Below are positions 50,060 to 58,588 of a DNA stretch of 64,000 nucleotides, piece after piece (positions within the stretch are counted from its first letter, which is position 1; each line of letters begins with the position of its first letter). This stretch comes from JAFAXD01 sp051985675. Lineage in GTDB: Bacteria; Pseudomonadota; Alphaproteobacteria; Rhizobiales; Xanthobacteraceae. The position numbers were made by a program, and so were the translations under genes. The stretch is taken from positions 11,302 through 75,301 of the forward strand of contig JBPYFJ010000023.1 in NCBI GenBank assembly GCA_051985675.1. Direction: 5' to 3'. Under the pieces are notes generated by a model. That model had not been told where the DNA came from and did no database searches. It saw only the letters and a list, made by a program, of their open reading frames with translations.

Positions 50060-52486
50060 TCACACCTTGACGAGCGGCACCTTCGGCACCGAACCGCGGC
50101 CGCTCGGCGAGCCACCGCCCTTGGGACCCGACGGCTTGCTGCGCCGCTGCGCGGGCCGGCGTTTCTTCTTGGCCTCCGGAATCTTTTCCGGCTTCGGCGT
50201 CACCGGCCCATCCAGGAACTCGAACCCAAGCTTGTCGTTGCCGCGCTCGTCCTTGACCGCGATGACCCGCACGTGACCGCCGTTCTTGAGCTTGCCGAAC
50301 AGCACCTCGTCGGCGAGCGGCTTCTTGATGTGCTCCTGGATCACGCGCGCCATCGGCCGCGCGCCCATTAGTTCGTCGTAGCCGTGCTTGATCAGCCAGC
50401 TGGCGGCGTCCTCCGACAGCTCGATGGTGACGTCTCGATCGCCAAGCTGAGCCTCGAGCTGAAGCACGAACTTCTCCACCACCTTGGCGATGATCTCCTT
50501 AGTGAGATGGCCGAAGGTGATAATCGCATCGAGCCGGTTGCGGAATTCCGGCGCGAACAGCCGGTTGATGGCCTCGACGTCATCACCCTCGCGCTTGCTC
50601 CGGGTGAAGCCGAAGGCCGCCCTGGCCAGATCGGATGCGCCGGCATTCGTGGTCATGATCAGGATTACGTTGCGGAAATCGACCTGCTTGCCGTTGTGAT
50701 CGGTCAACTTGCCGTGATCCATGATCTGCAGCAGGACGTTGAACAGATCGGGGTGCGCCTTCTCGATCTCGTCCAGCAACAGCACGCTGTGGGGATGCTG
50801 ATCGACGCCGTCGGTGAGGAGCCCGCCCTGGTCAAAACCCACGTAACCGGGCGGCGCACCGATCAGGCGCGATACGGTGTGACGCTCCATGTACTCCGAC
50901 ATGTCGAAGCGGATGAGCTCGACCCCGAGCGTGGCCGCGAGTTGCTTTGCGACTTCGGTCTTGCCGACGCCGGTCGGGCCCGAGAACAGATAGCAACCGA
51001 TCGGCTTTTCCGGCTCGCGCAGGCCTGCGCGCGCGAGCTTGATCGACGCCGCCAGCGCCTCGATCGGCTTGTCCTGGCCGTACACCACGCGCTTGAGGGT
51101 CTCTTCCAGGTGTACCAGTACCTCGGCGTCGTCCTTCGACACGGTCTTCGGTGGAATCCGCGCCATCGTGGCGATTGTGGCTTCCACCTCCTTGAGGCCG
51201 ATGGTCTTGCGGCGCCGGTTCTCAGGCAGCAGCATCTGCGCGGCGCCCGACTCGTCGATGACGTCGATCGCCTTGTCGGGCAGCTTGCGGTCGTGGATGA
51301 AGCGCGCCGACAATTCGACCGCCGCCTTGATGGCCTCGCTGGTGTACTTGAGCTTGTGGTACTCCTCAAAGTACGGCTTCAGCCCTTTGAGGATCTCGAT
51401 CGCATCGGGGATCGACGGCTCGTTGACGTCGATCTTCTGGAATCGCCGCACCAGCGCGCGGTCCTTTTCGAAATACTGCCGATATTCCTTATACGTGGTC
51501 GAACCGATACAGCGCACGGTTCCGGACGCCAGCGCCGGCTTGAGCAGGTTGGACGCATCCATCGCGCCGCCCGACGTCGCGCCGGCGCCGATGACGGTGT
51601 GGATCTCGTCGATGAACAGGATCGCGCCCGGATAATTCTCAAGCTCCTTGATCACCTGCTTGAGCCGTTCCTCGAAATCGCCGCGATAGCGGGTTCCGGC
51701 CAGCAGCGTGCCCATGTCGAGCGCGAACACGGTTGCCCCTTCCAGGACTTCCGGCACCTCGCCGTTGACGATCCGGCGCGCCAGCCCTTCCGCGATCGCG
51801 GTCTTGCCGACGCCGGCCTCGCCCACGAACAGCGGATTGTTCTTCTGGCGCCGGCACAGCACCTGGATGGTGCGGTTGATCTCCGCATCGCGTCCGATCA
51901 GCGGATCGATTTTGCCGTCGCGCGCCTTCTTGTTGAGGTTGACGCAATAAGCCTCGAGCGCATCGCCCTTTTTCTTCTGGTCATCGCCCGACTTGGCGTC
52001 GCCGTCGTCGTCGACGCCGCGCGCCGGACGCGCTTCCGCCAGGCCCGGACGCTTGGCAATACCGTGGCTGATGTAATTGACGGCATCGTAGCGCGTCATC
52101 TCCTGCTCCTGCAGGAAATACGCGGCATGGCTCTCGCGTTCGGCGAAAATCGCCACCAGCACGTTGGCGCCGGTCACCTCTTCGCGCCCGGACGACTGCA
52201 CATGGATCACGGCGCGCTGGATCACGCGCTGGAACCCAGCCGTCGGCTTGGAATCCTCGGATCCGTCGGTGACGAGATTCTCGAGCTCTGATTCGATGTA
52301 GGAGACGAGGTTTCGGCGGAGCTTGTCGGTATCGACGTTGCATGCCTTCATCACCGCAGCCGCGTCCTGATCGTCGATCAGCGCAAGCAGCAGATGCTCG
52401 AGCGTTGCGTATTCGTGGTGGCGCTCGTTGGCGAGCGCCAGAGCGCGATGAAGCGACTGTTCGAGACTGCGTGAGAATGTTGGCAT
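50060..52486 (-). CDS. clpA: ATP-dependent Clp protease ATP-binding subunit ClpA
   Basis: ClpA is the AAA+ unfoldase that feeds ClpP. The 808-residue protein has the Clp N-domain (TFSRSLEQSLHRALALANERHHEYATLEHLLLAL), first AAA+ module with GEAGVGKTAIAEGLA and a Walker B in AILFIDEIHTVIG, and a second with GPTGVGKTEVAKQLA and VLLLDEIEKAHPD. The C-terminus is extended and rich in Lys, Pro and Gly. clpS, encoding its adaptor, is 107 bases upstream in the same direction. A good terminator lies after the gene. Confidence 0.97.
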   Translation of the reverse strand: MPTFSRSLEQSLHRALALANERHHEYATLEHLLLALIDDQDAAAVMKACNVDTDKLRRNLVSYIESELENLVTDGSEDSKPTAGFQRVIQRAVIHVQSSGREEVTGANVLVAIFAERESHAAYFLQEQEMTRYDAVNYISHGIAKRPGLAEARPARGVDDDGDAKSGDDQKKKGDALEAYCVNLNKKARDGKIDPLIGRDAEINRTIQVLCRRQKNNPLFVGEAGVGKTAIAEGLARRIVNGEVPEVLEGATVFALDMGTLLAGTRYRGDFEERLKQVIKELENYPGAILFIDEIHTVIGAGATSGGAMDASNLLKPALASGTVRCIGSTTYKEYRQYFEKDRALVRRFQKIDVNEPSIPDAIEILKGLKPYFEEYHKLKYTSEAIKAAVELSARFIHDRKLPDKAIDVIDESGAAQMLLPENRRRKTIGLKEVEATIATMARIPPKTVSKDDAEVLVHLEETLKRVVYGQDKPIEALAASIKLARAGLREPEKPIGCYLFSGPTGVGKTEVAKQLAATLGVELIRFDMSEYMERHTVSRLIGAPPGYVGFDQGGLLTDGVDQHPHSVLLLDEIEKAHPDLFNVLLQIMDHGKLTDHNGKQVDFRNVILIMTTNAGASDLARAAFGFTRSKREGDDVEAINRLFAPEFRNRLDAIITFGHLTKEIIAKVVEKFVLQLEAQLGDRDVTIELSEDAASWLIKHGYDELMGARPMARVIQEHIKKPLADEVLFGKLKNGGHVRVIAVKDERGNDKLGFEFLDGPVTPKPEKIPEAKKKRRPAQRRSKPSGPKGGGSPSGRGSVPKVPLVKV

Positions 52487-52593
52487 CAGAGTTCCATTTC
52501 CGTTTGGCTGTGGACCAAGTTACTCATCGACACGACTCGCCGGACTGGCTTGTCTCCACAGGCTCTCGTTTCCCCCAGGCTCCCGGTTACACT

Positions 52594-52983
52594 TCACTTC
52601 TTCTCCATGACACACTGTAATGGATGCTGGTGCTTGCGCGCAAAGTCCATGACCTGCGTCACTTTTGTTTCCGCCACTTCGTATGTGAACACGCCGCACT
52701 CGCCGATCCCGTGGTGGTGGACATGCAGCATAATGCGAGTCGCCGCCTCGCGGTCTTTGTTAAAGAAGCGCTCGAGCACGTGCACGACGAATTCCATCGG
52801 CGTGTAGTCGTCGTTGAGCAGAAGGACGCGATACAGACTCGGCCGCTTGGTCTGCGGCTTGGTCTTGGTGATGACCGCCGTTCCGGTGCCTTCATCGCCC
52901 TTGCGCTTTCGATCGTCGTTCGCCGCGCGTGGCCGCAGTCGATCGGCCGGATCGATTTCATGTCGTTGGTCAAGTCGCATCAT
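52594..52983 (-). CDS. clpS: ATP-dependent Clp protease adaptor ClpS
   Basis: ClpS delivers N-end-rule substrates to ClpAP. The 129-residue protein has an unstructured N-terminus of about 40 residues, then the ClpS fold with YRVLLLNDDYTPMEFVV and LHVHHHGIGECGVFTYEVAETK. The core residues that bind N-terminal aromatic side chains fit the family. The start is not certain: ATGs at 52983, 52980 and 53025 are in frame and none has a strong ribosome binding site. It is encoded just upstream of clpA. Confidence 0.93.
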   Translation of the reverse strand: MMRLDQRHEIDPADRLRPRAANDDRKRKGDEGTGTAVITKTKPQTKRPSLYRVLLLNDDYTPMEFVVHVLERFFNKDREAATRIMLHVHHHGIGECGVFTYEVAETKVTQVMDFARKHQHPLQCVMEKK

Positions 52984-53402
52984 GACACGGGCTGTTCGCG
53001 GCGTTTCGAAGGCGGTACTCCGCACGACGCTGCGCCGATGATCTTAGGCCAATAAGGCAGGAATCATGCCGCAATGTCGTGCGTACTCGTCCTTAAATAA
53101 TAGGCGACGCGGTTTTCGGTTTCCAGTATGCGAGGATTGGCGAATATCGAGGCCTTGTTGAGGCATCGGCGGCGGAATCGCGGCCGCCATCATCGCGCAC
53201 GATTGCAATGCGGTGAATCGATTGCGTTCGCGGCAGCGAATCGACGCTCGGACGCAAAATGTCCGCCGCAGTTCCGCCGACCGGCAAAAAAAGCCCCGCG
53301 TCGAGCCGGGCTTGCGTAGCGCAACGTGCGCTCATCAGTGCACCACCGAAGCGATCTGCCTTCGGGGCAGAGATGGTTCTCGAGCGCGTGCGCTGCGAGA
53401 CG
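52984..53402. other. Intergenic region between clpS and the phasin gene
   Basis: About 420 bases hold no convincing gene. The right part includes the phasin terminator at 53286-53313. The left part should hold the clpS promoter. No repeats or RNA genes were recognised. Confidence 0.4.
53286..53313 (-). terminator. Rho-independent terminator after the phasin gene
   Basis: Read on the reverse strand, AAGCCC and GGGCTT form a stem around a short GC-rich loop and are followed by seven T. It lies about 90 bases after the phasin stop codon. Confidence 0.75.
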
Positions 53403-53741
53403 TCAGGCGCCGTTGGTTGTCTTTGCCAGGAAGCCTTCAAACGGCTTGTAGGTTTCCTTGGCAAGATCCGAATAGAGGTCGCCGATCTTCGTCGCTTCCG
53501 AGACGAAGCCCTCGTATGCGCTCTTGAAGTAATCGCTCTGCACCTCGATCGCCTTTTCCAGCGTCTTAGCGCCCATGAGCTTTTCCACGGCTGCGGTCGA
53601 ATCCTCGAAGGATTTCTTCGAATAATCCGCAACCTCAACCGCGATCGCCTGCATGCTTTTTGACACCGCGCCGAACGACTTCAGCGCCAGGTCCATGTTT
53701 TCCTTGCCGAACTTTTGCACGTCATCAAAGTTCTTCAGCAT
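53403..53741 (-). CDS. Phasin family protein
   Basis: This 112-residue helical protein starts MLKNFDDVQKFGKENMDLALK and has AVSKSMQAIAVEVADYSKKSFE, the phasin pattern. Phasins coat polyhydroxyalkanoate granules, so the cell probably stores PHA. The ATG at 53741 has AGGAGA upstream; the ATG at 53786 lies in the promoter. A palindrome (53818-53834) and a promoter (TTGACT-N16-ATAAAT) lie upstream, and a terminator follows. Confidence 0.88.
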   Translation of the reverse strand: MLKNFDDVQKFGKENMDLALKSFGAVSKSMQAIAVEVADYSKKSFEDSTAAVEKLMGAKTLEKAIEVQSDYFKSAYEGFVSEATKIGDLYSDLAKETYKPFEGFLAKTTNGA

Positions 53742-53784
53742 CGCTCTGATCTCCTGCGGCCTGCCCCGGTGACCGATGCTGCCC

Positions 53785-53812
53785 ATTTATGTCGCGCTGC
53801 ACAAAAAGTCAA
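53785..53812 (-). promoter_or_regulatory. Promoter of the phasin gene
   Basis: On the reverse strand TTGACT (53807-53812) and ATAAAT (53785-53790) are spaced 16 bases. The predicted start near 53778 leaves about 37 bases before the phasin ATG. Confidence 0.6.
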
Positions 53813-53817
53813 CAAAA

Positions 53818-53834
53818 ATATTGCACTGCAATAT
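53818..53834. promoter_or_regulatory. Palindrome upstream of the phasin promoter (possible PhaR site)
   Basis: ATATTGCACTGCAATAT is a perfect palindrome with 8-base arms and a central C, 6 bases upstream of the phasin -35 element. The phasin repressor PhaR binds TGC/GCA-rich sites, so this is a candidate operator. Confidence 0.55.
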
Positions 53835-54065
53835 AACGACCTCCGGCCCCAGGACGATCACCCGCAATGTCACCACCATTATGCCCAATTCCGCCGACAC
53901 CTTAACAAATTAGCAATTTGGCGCCGATAGCGTTTGACTGCGCTATCTCGGCAACAGTTGCGGGGATCGTTTGCGTTGCCGCGAGGTTTGCCGGCGTGCG
54001 GCCGGGGACCGCAAACGCTAGGGGATCGGACGCCATTGTCGCGCCCGATGGTACGGAGGGGGAAG
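53835..54065. other. Intergenic region upstream of the D,D-carboxypeptidase gene
   Basis: This gap holds the presumed promoter of the carboxypeptidase gene. The frame at 53934-54065 is open and continuous with the gene but is poor in protein-like character. No clear promoter pair was found. Confidence 0.35.
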
Positions 54066-56096
54066 ATGCTGCGCGCGGGCTCACGGACCGCAATCCACGC
54101 TTCTGTTTGGGGACTCATTGCAATCCTGACGATCGTCGCGGCGACACCTGCCGACGCCCGCCGTCATGCCAGCTCGCATCGTGGCCATTCGGCGCGCTCG
54201 CACGCGCACCACGGCGGCGGCTATTCACCGCCCTACTCGGCTATCGTGGTTGACGCCAATTCGGGCGCGACGCTGCACGAAAGCAGCCCCGACGGCATAC
54301 GTCATCCGGCGTCGCTGACCAAGATCATGACGCTCTACCTGCTGTTCGAGCAACTGAACGCGGGCAAGCTTACGCTCGAATCCAGGATCGAAGTGTCCGA
54401 GCACGCCGCCTCGCAATCGCCGACCAAACTCGGCGTCCCGGCCGGCGGCACCATCGCAGTCGAGGACGCGATCAAAGCCATCGTGACGCGCTCCGCCAAC
54501 GACATCGCGTGCGCGATCGGCGAGAAGATCGGCGGGGATGAAGAGACCTTCGCGCAGATCATGACCAAGAAGGCGCGCGCACTCGGCATGAGCCAGACCG
54601 TTTATCGCAACGCGTCCGGCCTGCCCGATGACGAGCAGGTGACCAGCGCGCGCGACCAGGCCGTGCTCGGGCGCGCCATTCAGGAGCGCTTTCCGCGCTA
54701 CTATCGTTATTTCTCGACGCGATCGTTCACGTGGCACGGTCACGAGATTGCCAATCACAATCATCTGCTCGGCACCGTCGAAGGGGTTGACGGCATCAAG
54801 ACCGGGTTCGTTCACGCGTCCGGTTTCAATCTCGTGACCTCGGTCCGGCGCAACGGCCGGCATCTCGTCGCCGTGGTCATGGGGGGGTCATCGGCAGGCT
54901 CGCGCGACTCGCGCATGCGCGAATTGATCAGCCAGTACATCGGCAAGGGCAGCACGCAGCACACCGCCCCGGCGATCGCCGAGGGTGCGCGAGGCCCGGT
55001 GCGAGCAGCCGCCAAAATGGCGCCGGCTCCCGACGGCTCAATGGCCAAGTCTGCGGACGCTCCGTTCGTGGCCGCGTCGGCGCCAAGCACGGGCGCACAT
55101 GCAGCGCCGGCTGCGCAGGCGGCGATCGCACAGCCGGCCGCAGCGGCGACCGATTCACAGCCGGCAACAGCGCGGCGCGCGGACGCCACGGTCGCGATGG
55201 TGTCGCCTCCCATCGGTTCAAGCGACGATATTCGACCGATCCCGGTCAGGACGCTGCGGGTGCGCGCAACAACCATCAAGGCAACGTCGATTGGCAGCGA
55301 GCCTGAGGCCGCGCACGCGGTCGTTCCGGTCGCGCCGGCGCCGCCGATCGCAGCGGACCCACAGCCCGAGGCCGAGGCCGTGACGGCCGTGCCGGCACCG
55401 CTTGCACCGCCGGCCGCGCCTGTGGTCGTCGCGCGCGCACCCGCGCCGCCAGCGCCATCCGCTCTCCCCGCGGTCGTGGCGCGCGCGCCTGCCCCTCCGG
55501 TGACAGACGTTGTGTCAGCGCCGGTCGCTCCTCCGGTAGCGGCGGCAGCCGCACCAGCACCGGCGCCCGCGGTCGAGGAGGCCCGTGAGGCCAAGCCGCC
55601 CAAGATGTTCGCCACGGCTTCGGCGCCTCTCCCGGCGAAGCCGGCCGTGGTCACGGAAGTAACCGCAGCACCTGCGCAGGTGCCGGCGGCTCAGGAGGTG
55701 CGTGACGCGAAAGCGCCGAAAGCATCCGCCACGGCGCCCGCGCCCATTTCGGCGAAGCCGGCCGTCGTTGCCGAAGCGGCCGCACCGCAGCCAAGTGCGG
55801 ACGCAACCGAGGCCAAGCCAGCCCATGAGGGAGCAACCCATGAGGGCTGGCTCATCCAGGTCGGCGCGCTCGAGAGCGTGACGGCGGCGAAAGAGCGGCT
55901 GGGCTCGGCGCAAACGAGCGCGGCCAAGATCCTCAAACAGGCCGATCCGTTTACCGAAAAGGTCGTGAAGGGCGACAAGACCCTTTACCGGGCGCGCTTT
56001 GCCGGCCTCGACAAAACCCAGGCCGAGGCCGCCTGCCGTGCGCTCAAGCGCAGCGACATTCCCTGCATGCTGATTGCAGCCGCCAACAGAAACTGA
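54066..56096 (+). CDS. D-alanyl-D-alanine carboxypeptidase with C-terminal SPOR domain
   Basis: This 676-residue peptidoglycan carboxypeptidase (peptidase S11) has a signal peptide ending at ADARRHAS. The catalytic domain shows HPASLTKIM (Ser-x-x-Lys), TRSANDIACA (SxN) and GVDGIKTGF (KTG). A Pro/Ala-rich linker of about 280 residues follows and contains two related units of about 30 residues. The end is a SPOR domain (GWLIQVGALESVTAAKERLG), which binds denuded glycan at division sites. The ATG at 54066 has GGAGGGGGAAG upstream. It removes terminal D-Ala from peptidoglycan. Confidence 0.92.
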   Translation: MLRAGSRTAIHASVWGLIAILTIVAATPADARRHASSHRGHSARSHAHHGGGYSPPYSAIVVDANSGATLHESSPDGIRHPASLTKIMTLYLLFEQLNAGKLTLESRIEVSEHAASQSPTKLGVPAGGTIAVEDAIKAIVTRSANDIACAIGEKIGGDEETFAQIMTKKARALGMSQTVYRNASGLPDDEQVTSARDQAVLGRAIQERFPRYYRYFSTRSFTWHGHEIANHNHLLGTVEGVDGIKTGFVHASGFNLVTSVRRNGRHLVAVVMGGSSAGSRDSRMRELISQYIGKGSTQHTAPAIAEGARGPVRAAAKMAPAPDGSMAKSADAPFVAASAPSTGAHAAPAAQAAIAQPAAAATDSQPATARRADATVAMVSPPIGSSDDIRPIPVRTLRVRATTIKATSIGSEPEAAHAVVPVAPAPPIAADPQPEAEAVTAVPAPLAPPAAPVVVARAPAPPAPSALPAVVARAPAPPVTDVVSAPVAPPVAAAAAPAPAPAVEEAREAKPPKMFATASAPLPAKPAVVTEVTAAPAQVPAAQEVRDAKAPKASATAPAPISAKPAVVAEAAAPQPSADATEAKPAHEGATHEGWLIQVGALESVTAAKERLGSAQTSAAKILKQADPFTEKVVKGDKTLYRARFAGLDKTQAEAACRALKRSDIPCMLIAAANRN

Positions 56097-56389
56097 CGCC
56101 CAACGAACGCCGGGCTTGTCGGGGTCCCCGCCATGCGTGCCCCGCCATCGCTTTACTAATCCGCAAACGGATGCGCTCGCGCGCGCGATGGCCGCGCGAC
56201 GTGACCGCGTTACCGCCGCAACCGGTCGCGCTGCTGAGCCGTCCAGTAAATGACCCTTAAGACCTGTGGCCGGCGCCAGACGAATAATTCGTGCGTTGGG
56301 CGGGCTCGACCGCGCAAGCGCGCTGACAACGTTTTAGTAACCGCCGGAGGTGCATCGTCGCCGAACCGATAACGCAGTTGCGTGAGAGT
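56097..56389. other. Intergenic region between the carboxypeptidase and DnaJ-domain genes
   Basis: These 293 bases separate two convergent genes. No terminator with a T-run, repeat or RNA gene was recognised. Confidence 0.35.
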
Positions 56390-57085
56390 TCAGCGATGCC
56401 GGCGCATAAGCAACTCCTTGGCCTCATTGACGCGGGCCGCGAGATACGTCGAGCCCCCTTGATCGGGGTGCAGTTTCTTCATGAGCGACCGGTGGGCGTG
56501 AGTGATCTCATCCGCGGACGCGCCCGGCGCAATGCCAAGGATCTGATAAGCTTCCTCTTCGGTCATTTTGCCGGAGGGCCGCCGGACATCCCGCGCGTGC
56601 GCACCGTCATCAGCGTTCTGACGCCAGCCGGCGTCCCGGCGATCAAGATAAGCTGCGAGTAGGCTGCGGCTTTCCTCATCCACGTCGCTGAGCATCGCAA
56701 TCACTGCGGGCACGTTGAGCGCGTCAAGCGACGTTCCCGCACGCGGTCCCGCGATGATCTGGCCGCGCATCGCTCCGGTATCGTGATCGAGTTCCATTTC
56801 GAGGAACGCCGAGCGCACGCGCGAGACCTGGCCAGAACTGCGTTGGGTGCGCCGCGCGAGCCCCTGCCATGGCCCCCAGCCCAACAGGCCAAACCCCGTG
56901 ATGCCGAGCGGCAGCGCGAACGTAAGGTTTCCGCGGAACAGGAGCACCGCCGCCCCAACCAGCGCCGCGACGCCGCCGGCCCGGCGCGCCCCAAGCGCAA
57001 GTCCTTTGGGATCGGCCTTGGCAAAAACGCCAAGCCCCCACAACAGCAGGATCAGCACCACCAGGCCGATCAGGATCGTGATCAT
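56390..57085 (-). CDS. Membrane-anchored DnaJ-domain protein
   Basis: This 231-residue protein begins with a membrane helix (ITILIGLVVLILLLWGLGVF) and a second hydrophobic hairpin (AALVGAAVLLFRGNLTFALP). A C-terminal J domain (TEEEAYQILGIAPGASADEI) has the HPD motif in MKKLHPDQGG. It recruits DnaK at the membrane, like DjlA. The VWA-like gene lies 3 bases upstream on the same strand, so the two form an operon. Confidence 0.88.
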   Translation of the reverse strand: MITILIGLVVLILLLWGLGVFAKADPKGLALGARRAGGVAALVGAAVLLFRGNLTFALPLGITGFGLLGWGPWQGLARRTQRSSGQVSRVRSAFLEMELDHDTGAMRGQIIAGPRAGTSLDALNVPAVIAMLSDVDEESRSLLAAYLDRRDAGWRQNADDGAHARDVRRPSGKMTEEEAYQILGIAPGASADEITHAHRSLMKKLHPDQGGSTYLAARVNEAKELLMRRHR

Positions 57086-57088
57086 CGG

Positions 57089-57814
57089 CTATCGCAGTTG
57101 CTGCAGCAGCTTGGCCGCGCCGGCACCCTGCCGCGCGGAGAGATCGGCAAGCGCTTTGAGGCCGCCTGCCGCGTAGGCGGCGACCGCGCGCAACAGTTCG
57201 GCGAGTTCGTGGGCGGCGCCCGGATCGAAGCGGCAATGTGCGCCGCCCGTCAGCCGCGCAATCTCGCGGAAGGTGTTGGTCGCGACCGGATCGCTCCCCT
57301 CCTGGAAAACGAACGCCGGGACCGCGCGCAGACCGAGCTCTCCCGCGACCGAGCACAGGTGATCAACCGTCTCCTCCATCGCGTCGCCCACAAAAACCAG
57401 CGCCTGAACCTTCTGACGCTCGTCCTCGCGGCGCGCGTGCGCAAGCACCTTGCCGATTTGGGTCGCGCCGCCGCGGCACTCGATCGCGCCCATCAGATCC
57501 GCGAGTGCGCGCCCGTCGGAGACAAAGCGCGATGCGCGGCATTCACCCATGCCGCGGTAGTAGACGAGTTGGATATCGAGCCCGCCGATCCCCGCCGCTT
57601 CGCGGAACATCTCGGTTTGCAACTGACAGGCAATGTCCCACGTCGGTTGCCGGCTCAACGTTGCGTCGAGCGCAAAGATCAAGCGGGCACGGGTGCCCGG
57701 TGCTGCACGCGGGGCCGTTGCTGACAGCCCGCGCGCCTTTTCCAGGAACGCGTCGATTTCAGCGCGTCCGGAAACCGGCGCCGGGGTATGGTCGGAATCG
57801 CGATCCTTCGCCAT
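57089..57814 (-). CDS. VWA-like domain protein
   Basis: This 241-residue protein has a von Willebrand A-type core: RLIFALDATLSRQPTWDIA (a DxSxS-like metal site with DATLS), then IQLVYYRGMGE, and ALVFVGDAMEETVDHL. The metal-binding residues are partly changed, so adhesion is uncertain. It is cytoplasmic and very likely works with the DnaJ-domain protein encoded 3 bases downstream; the pair is conserved in Rhizobiales as far as I recall. The ATG at 57814 is preferred over 57826. Confidence 0.7.
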   Translation of the reverse strand: MAKDRDSDHTPAPVSGRAEIDAFLEKARGLSATAPRAAPGTRARLIFALDATLSRQPTWDIACQLQTEMFREAAGIGGLDIQLVYYRGMGECRASRFVSDGRALADLMGAIECRGGATQIGKVLAHARREDERQKVQALVFVGDAMEETVDHLCSVAGELGLRAVPAFVFQEGSDPVATNTFREIARLTGGAHCRFDPGAAHELAELLRAVAAYAAGGLKALADLSARQGAGAAKLLQQLR

Positions 57815-57877
57815 CGTAGCGATCATATAATAGCGCAGACCCGGTCGCGGAGGGTGCGCTTCGTCCGCACAGTGCGG

Positions 57878-58468
57878 CTAGGGACTATGCCCGACCAATT
57901 GATCGTGCACGGCGGTCAGCACCTCGTCGGCCAGAGCATTGTCAACGCCGACACAGGCGCGCGACAGGGTCAGCGCGCCGATCAGCATCGCAAGCACGGC
58001 AATCGCGTGTGACCGCTGGTCTTCGGTGTCGGAGGGAACAATCTTGGCAAAGCTCTCGATGTAGTTGCGCAGGCCATCCGCGAACCGGGCTTTAAGTTCG
58101 GGCCCGTGCCGGGCCGCGTCGGTTCCGAGCGTCGCGATCGGACAGCTGGTACCGGGGGCATCGCGCGTGCTGCGGGCGAGGTAGCGCTCGACATAGTGGG
58201 CGAAAACCTCGTCCCGGCCTTCGACCCCGGCCTTGGCGGCCTGCCGCTCAAGCCGCGCGACCGCCGCGTCGAACGCGGTCTTGAATGCGGCTGCGGCCAG
58301 TTCTTCTTTTGACTCAAAGTGGTTGTAGAAACCGCCGTGGGTGAGGCCGGCCGCTTTCATGAGCTCGGCGACCGCAATTCCATCGACCCCTTTTTCGCGA
58401 AACAGCCGCGCCGCAGCCTCGAGCACCCGTTCTCGGTTGGCCGCCGCGGTCTCCTTGGTGATGCGCAT
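57878..58468 (-). CDS. TetR/AcrR-family repressor
   Basis: This 196-residue repressor has the TetR helix-turn-helix at the N-terminus (ERVLEAAARLFREKGVDGIAV, then MKAAGLTHGGFYNHFESKEEL). The C-terminal ligand-binding part is helical. It is divergent from an MFS exporter gene. A perfect 9-base inverted repeat (58517-58540) lies between them, with a promoter overlapping it. It likely represses the exporter and itself until an effector binds. The ligand is unknown. Confidence 0.92.
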   Translation of the reverse strand: MRITKETAAANRERVLEAAARLFREKGVDGIAVAELMKAAGLTHGGFYNHFESKEELAAAAFKTAFDAAVARLERQAAKAGVEGRDEVFAHYVERYLARSTRDAPGTSCPIATLGTDAARHGPELKARFADGLRNYIESFAKIVPSDTEDQRSHAIAVLAMLIGALTLSRACVGVDNALADEVLTAVHDQLVGHSP

Positions 58469-58489
58469 GGCTGTGTCGCGTGTCCTCGC

Positions 58490-58518
58490 TTGACAATAAT
58501 GATTGATATCATCATTAA
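58490..58518 (+). promoter_or_regulatory. Probable promoter of the MFS exporter gene
   Basis: TTGACA at 58490-58495 is a perfect -35 element. CATTAA at 58513-58518, after 17 bases, is a weaker -10 element overlapping the TetR-type inverted repeat. Confidence 0.55.
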
Positions 58519-58540
58519 ATGATGACAGCCATCATCATTT
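58517..58540. promoter_or_regulatory. TetR-type operator between tetR and the MFS exporter
   Basis: AAATGATGA at 58517-58525 and TCATCATTT at 58532-58540 form a perfect 9-base inverted repeat with a 6-base spacer. A related imperfect repeat AATGAT...ATCATT covers 58498-58516. Both lie over or next to the -10 element of the MFS promoter. Confidence 0.7.
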
Positions 58541-58588
58541 GACCGCTGACTTATACCCGAGCCCACACCCGCGCAAGAGGAAAACCCG

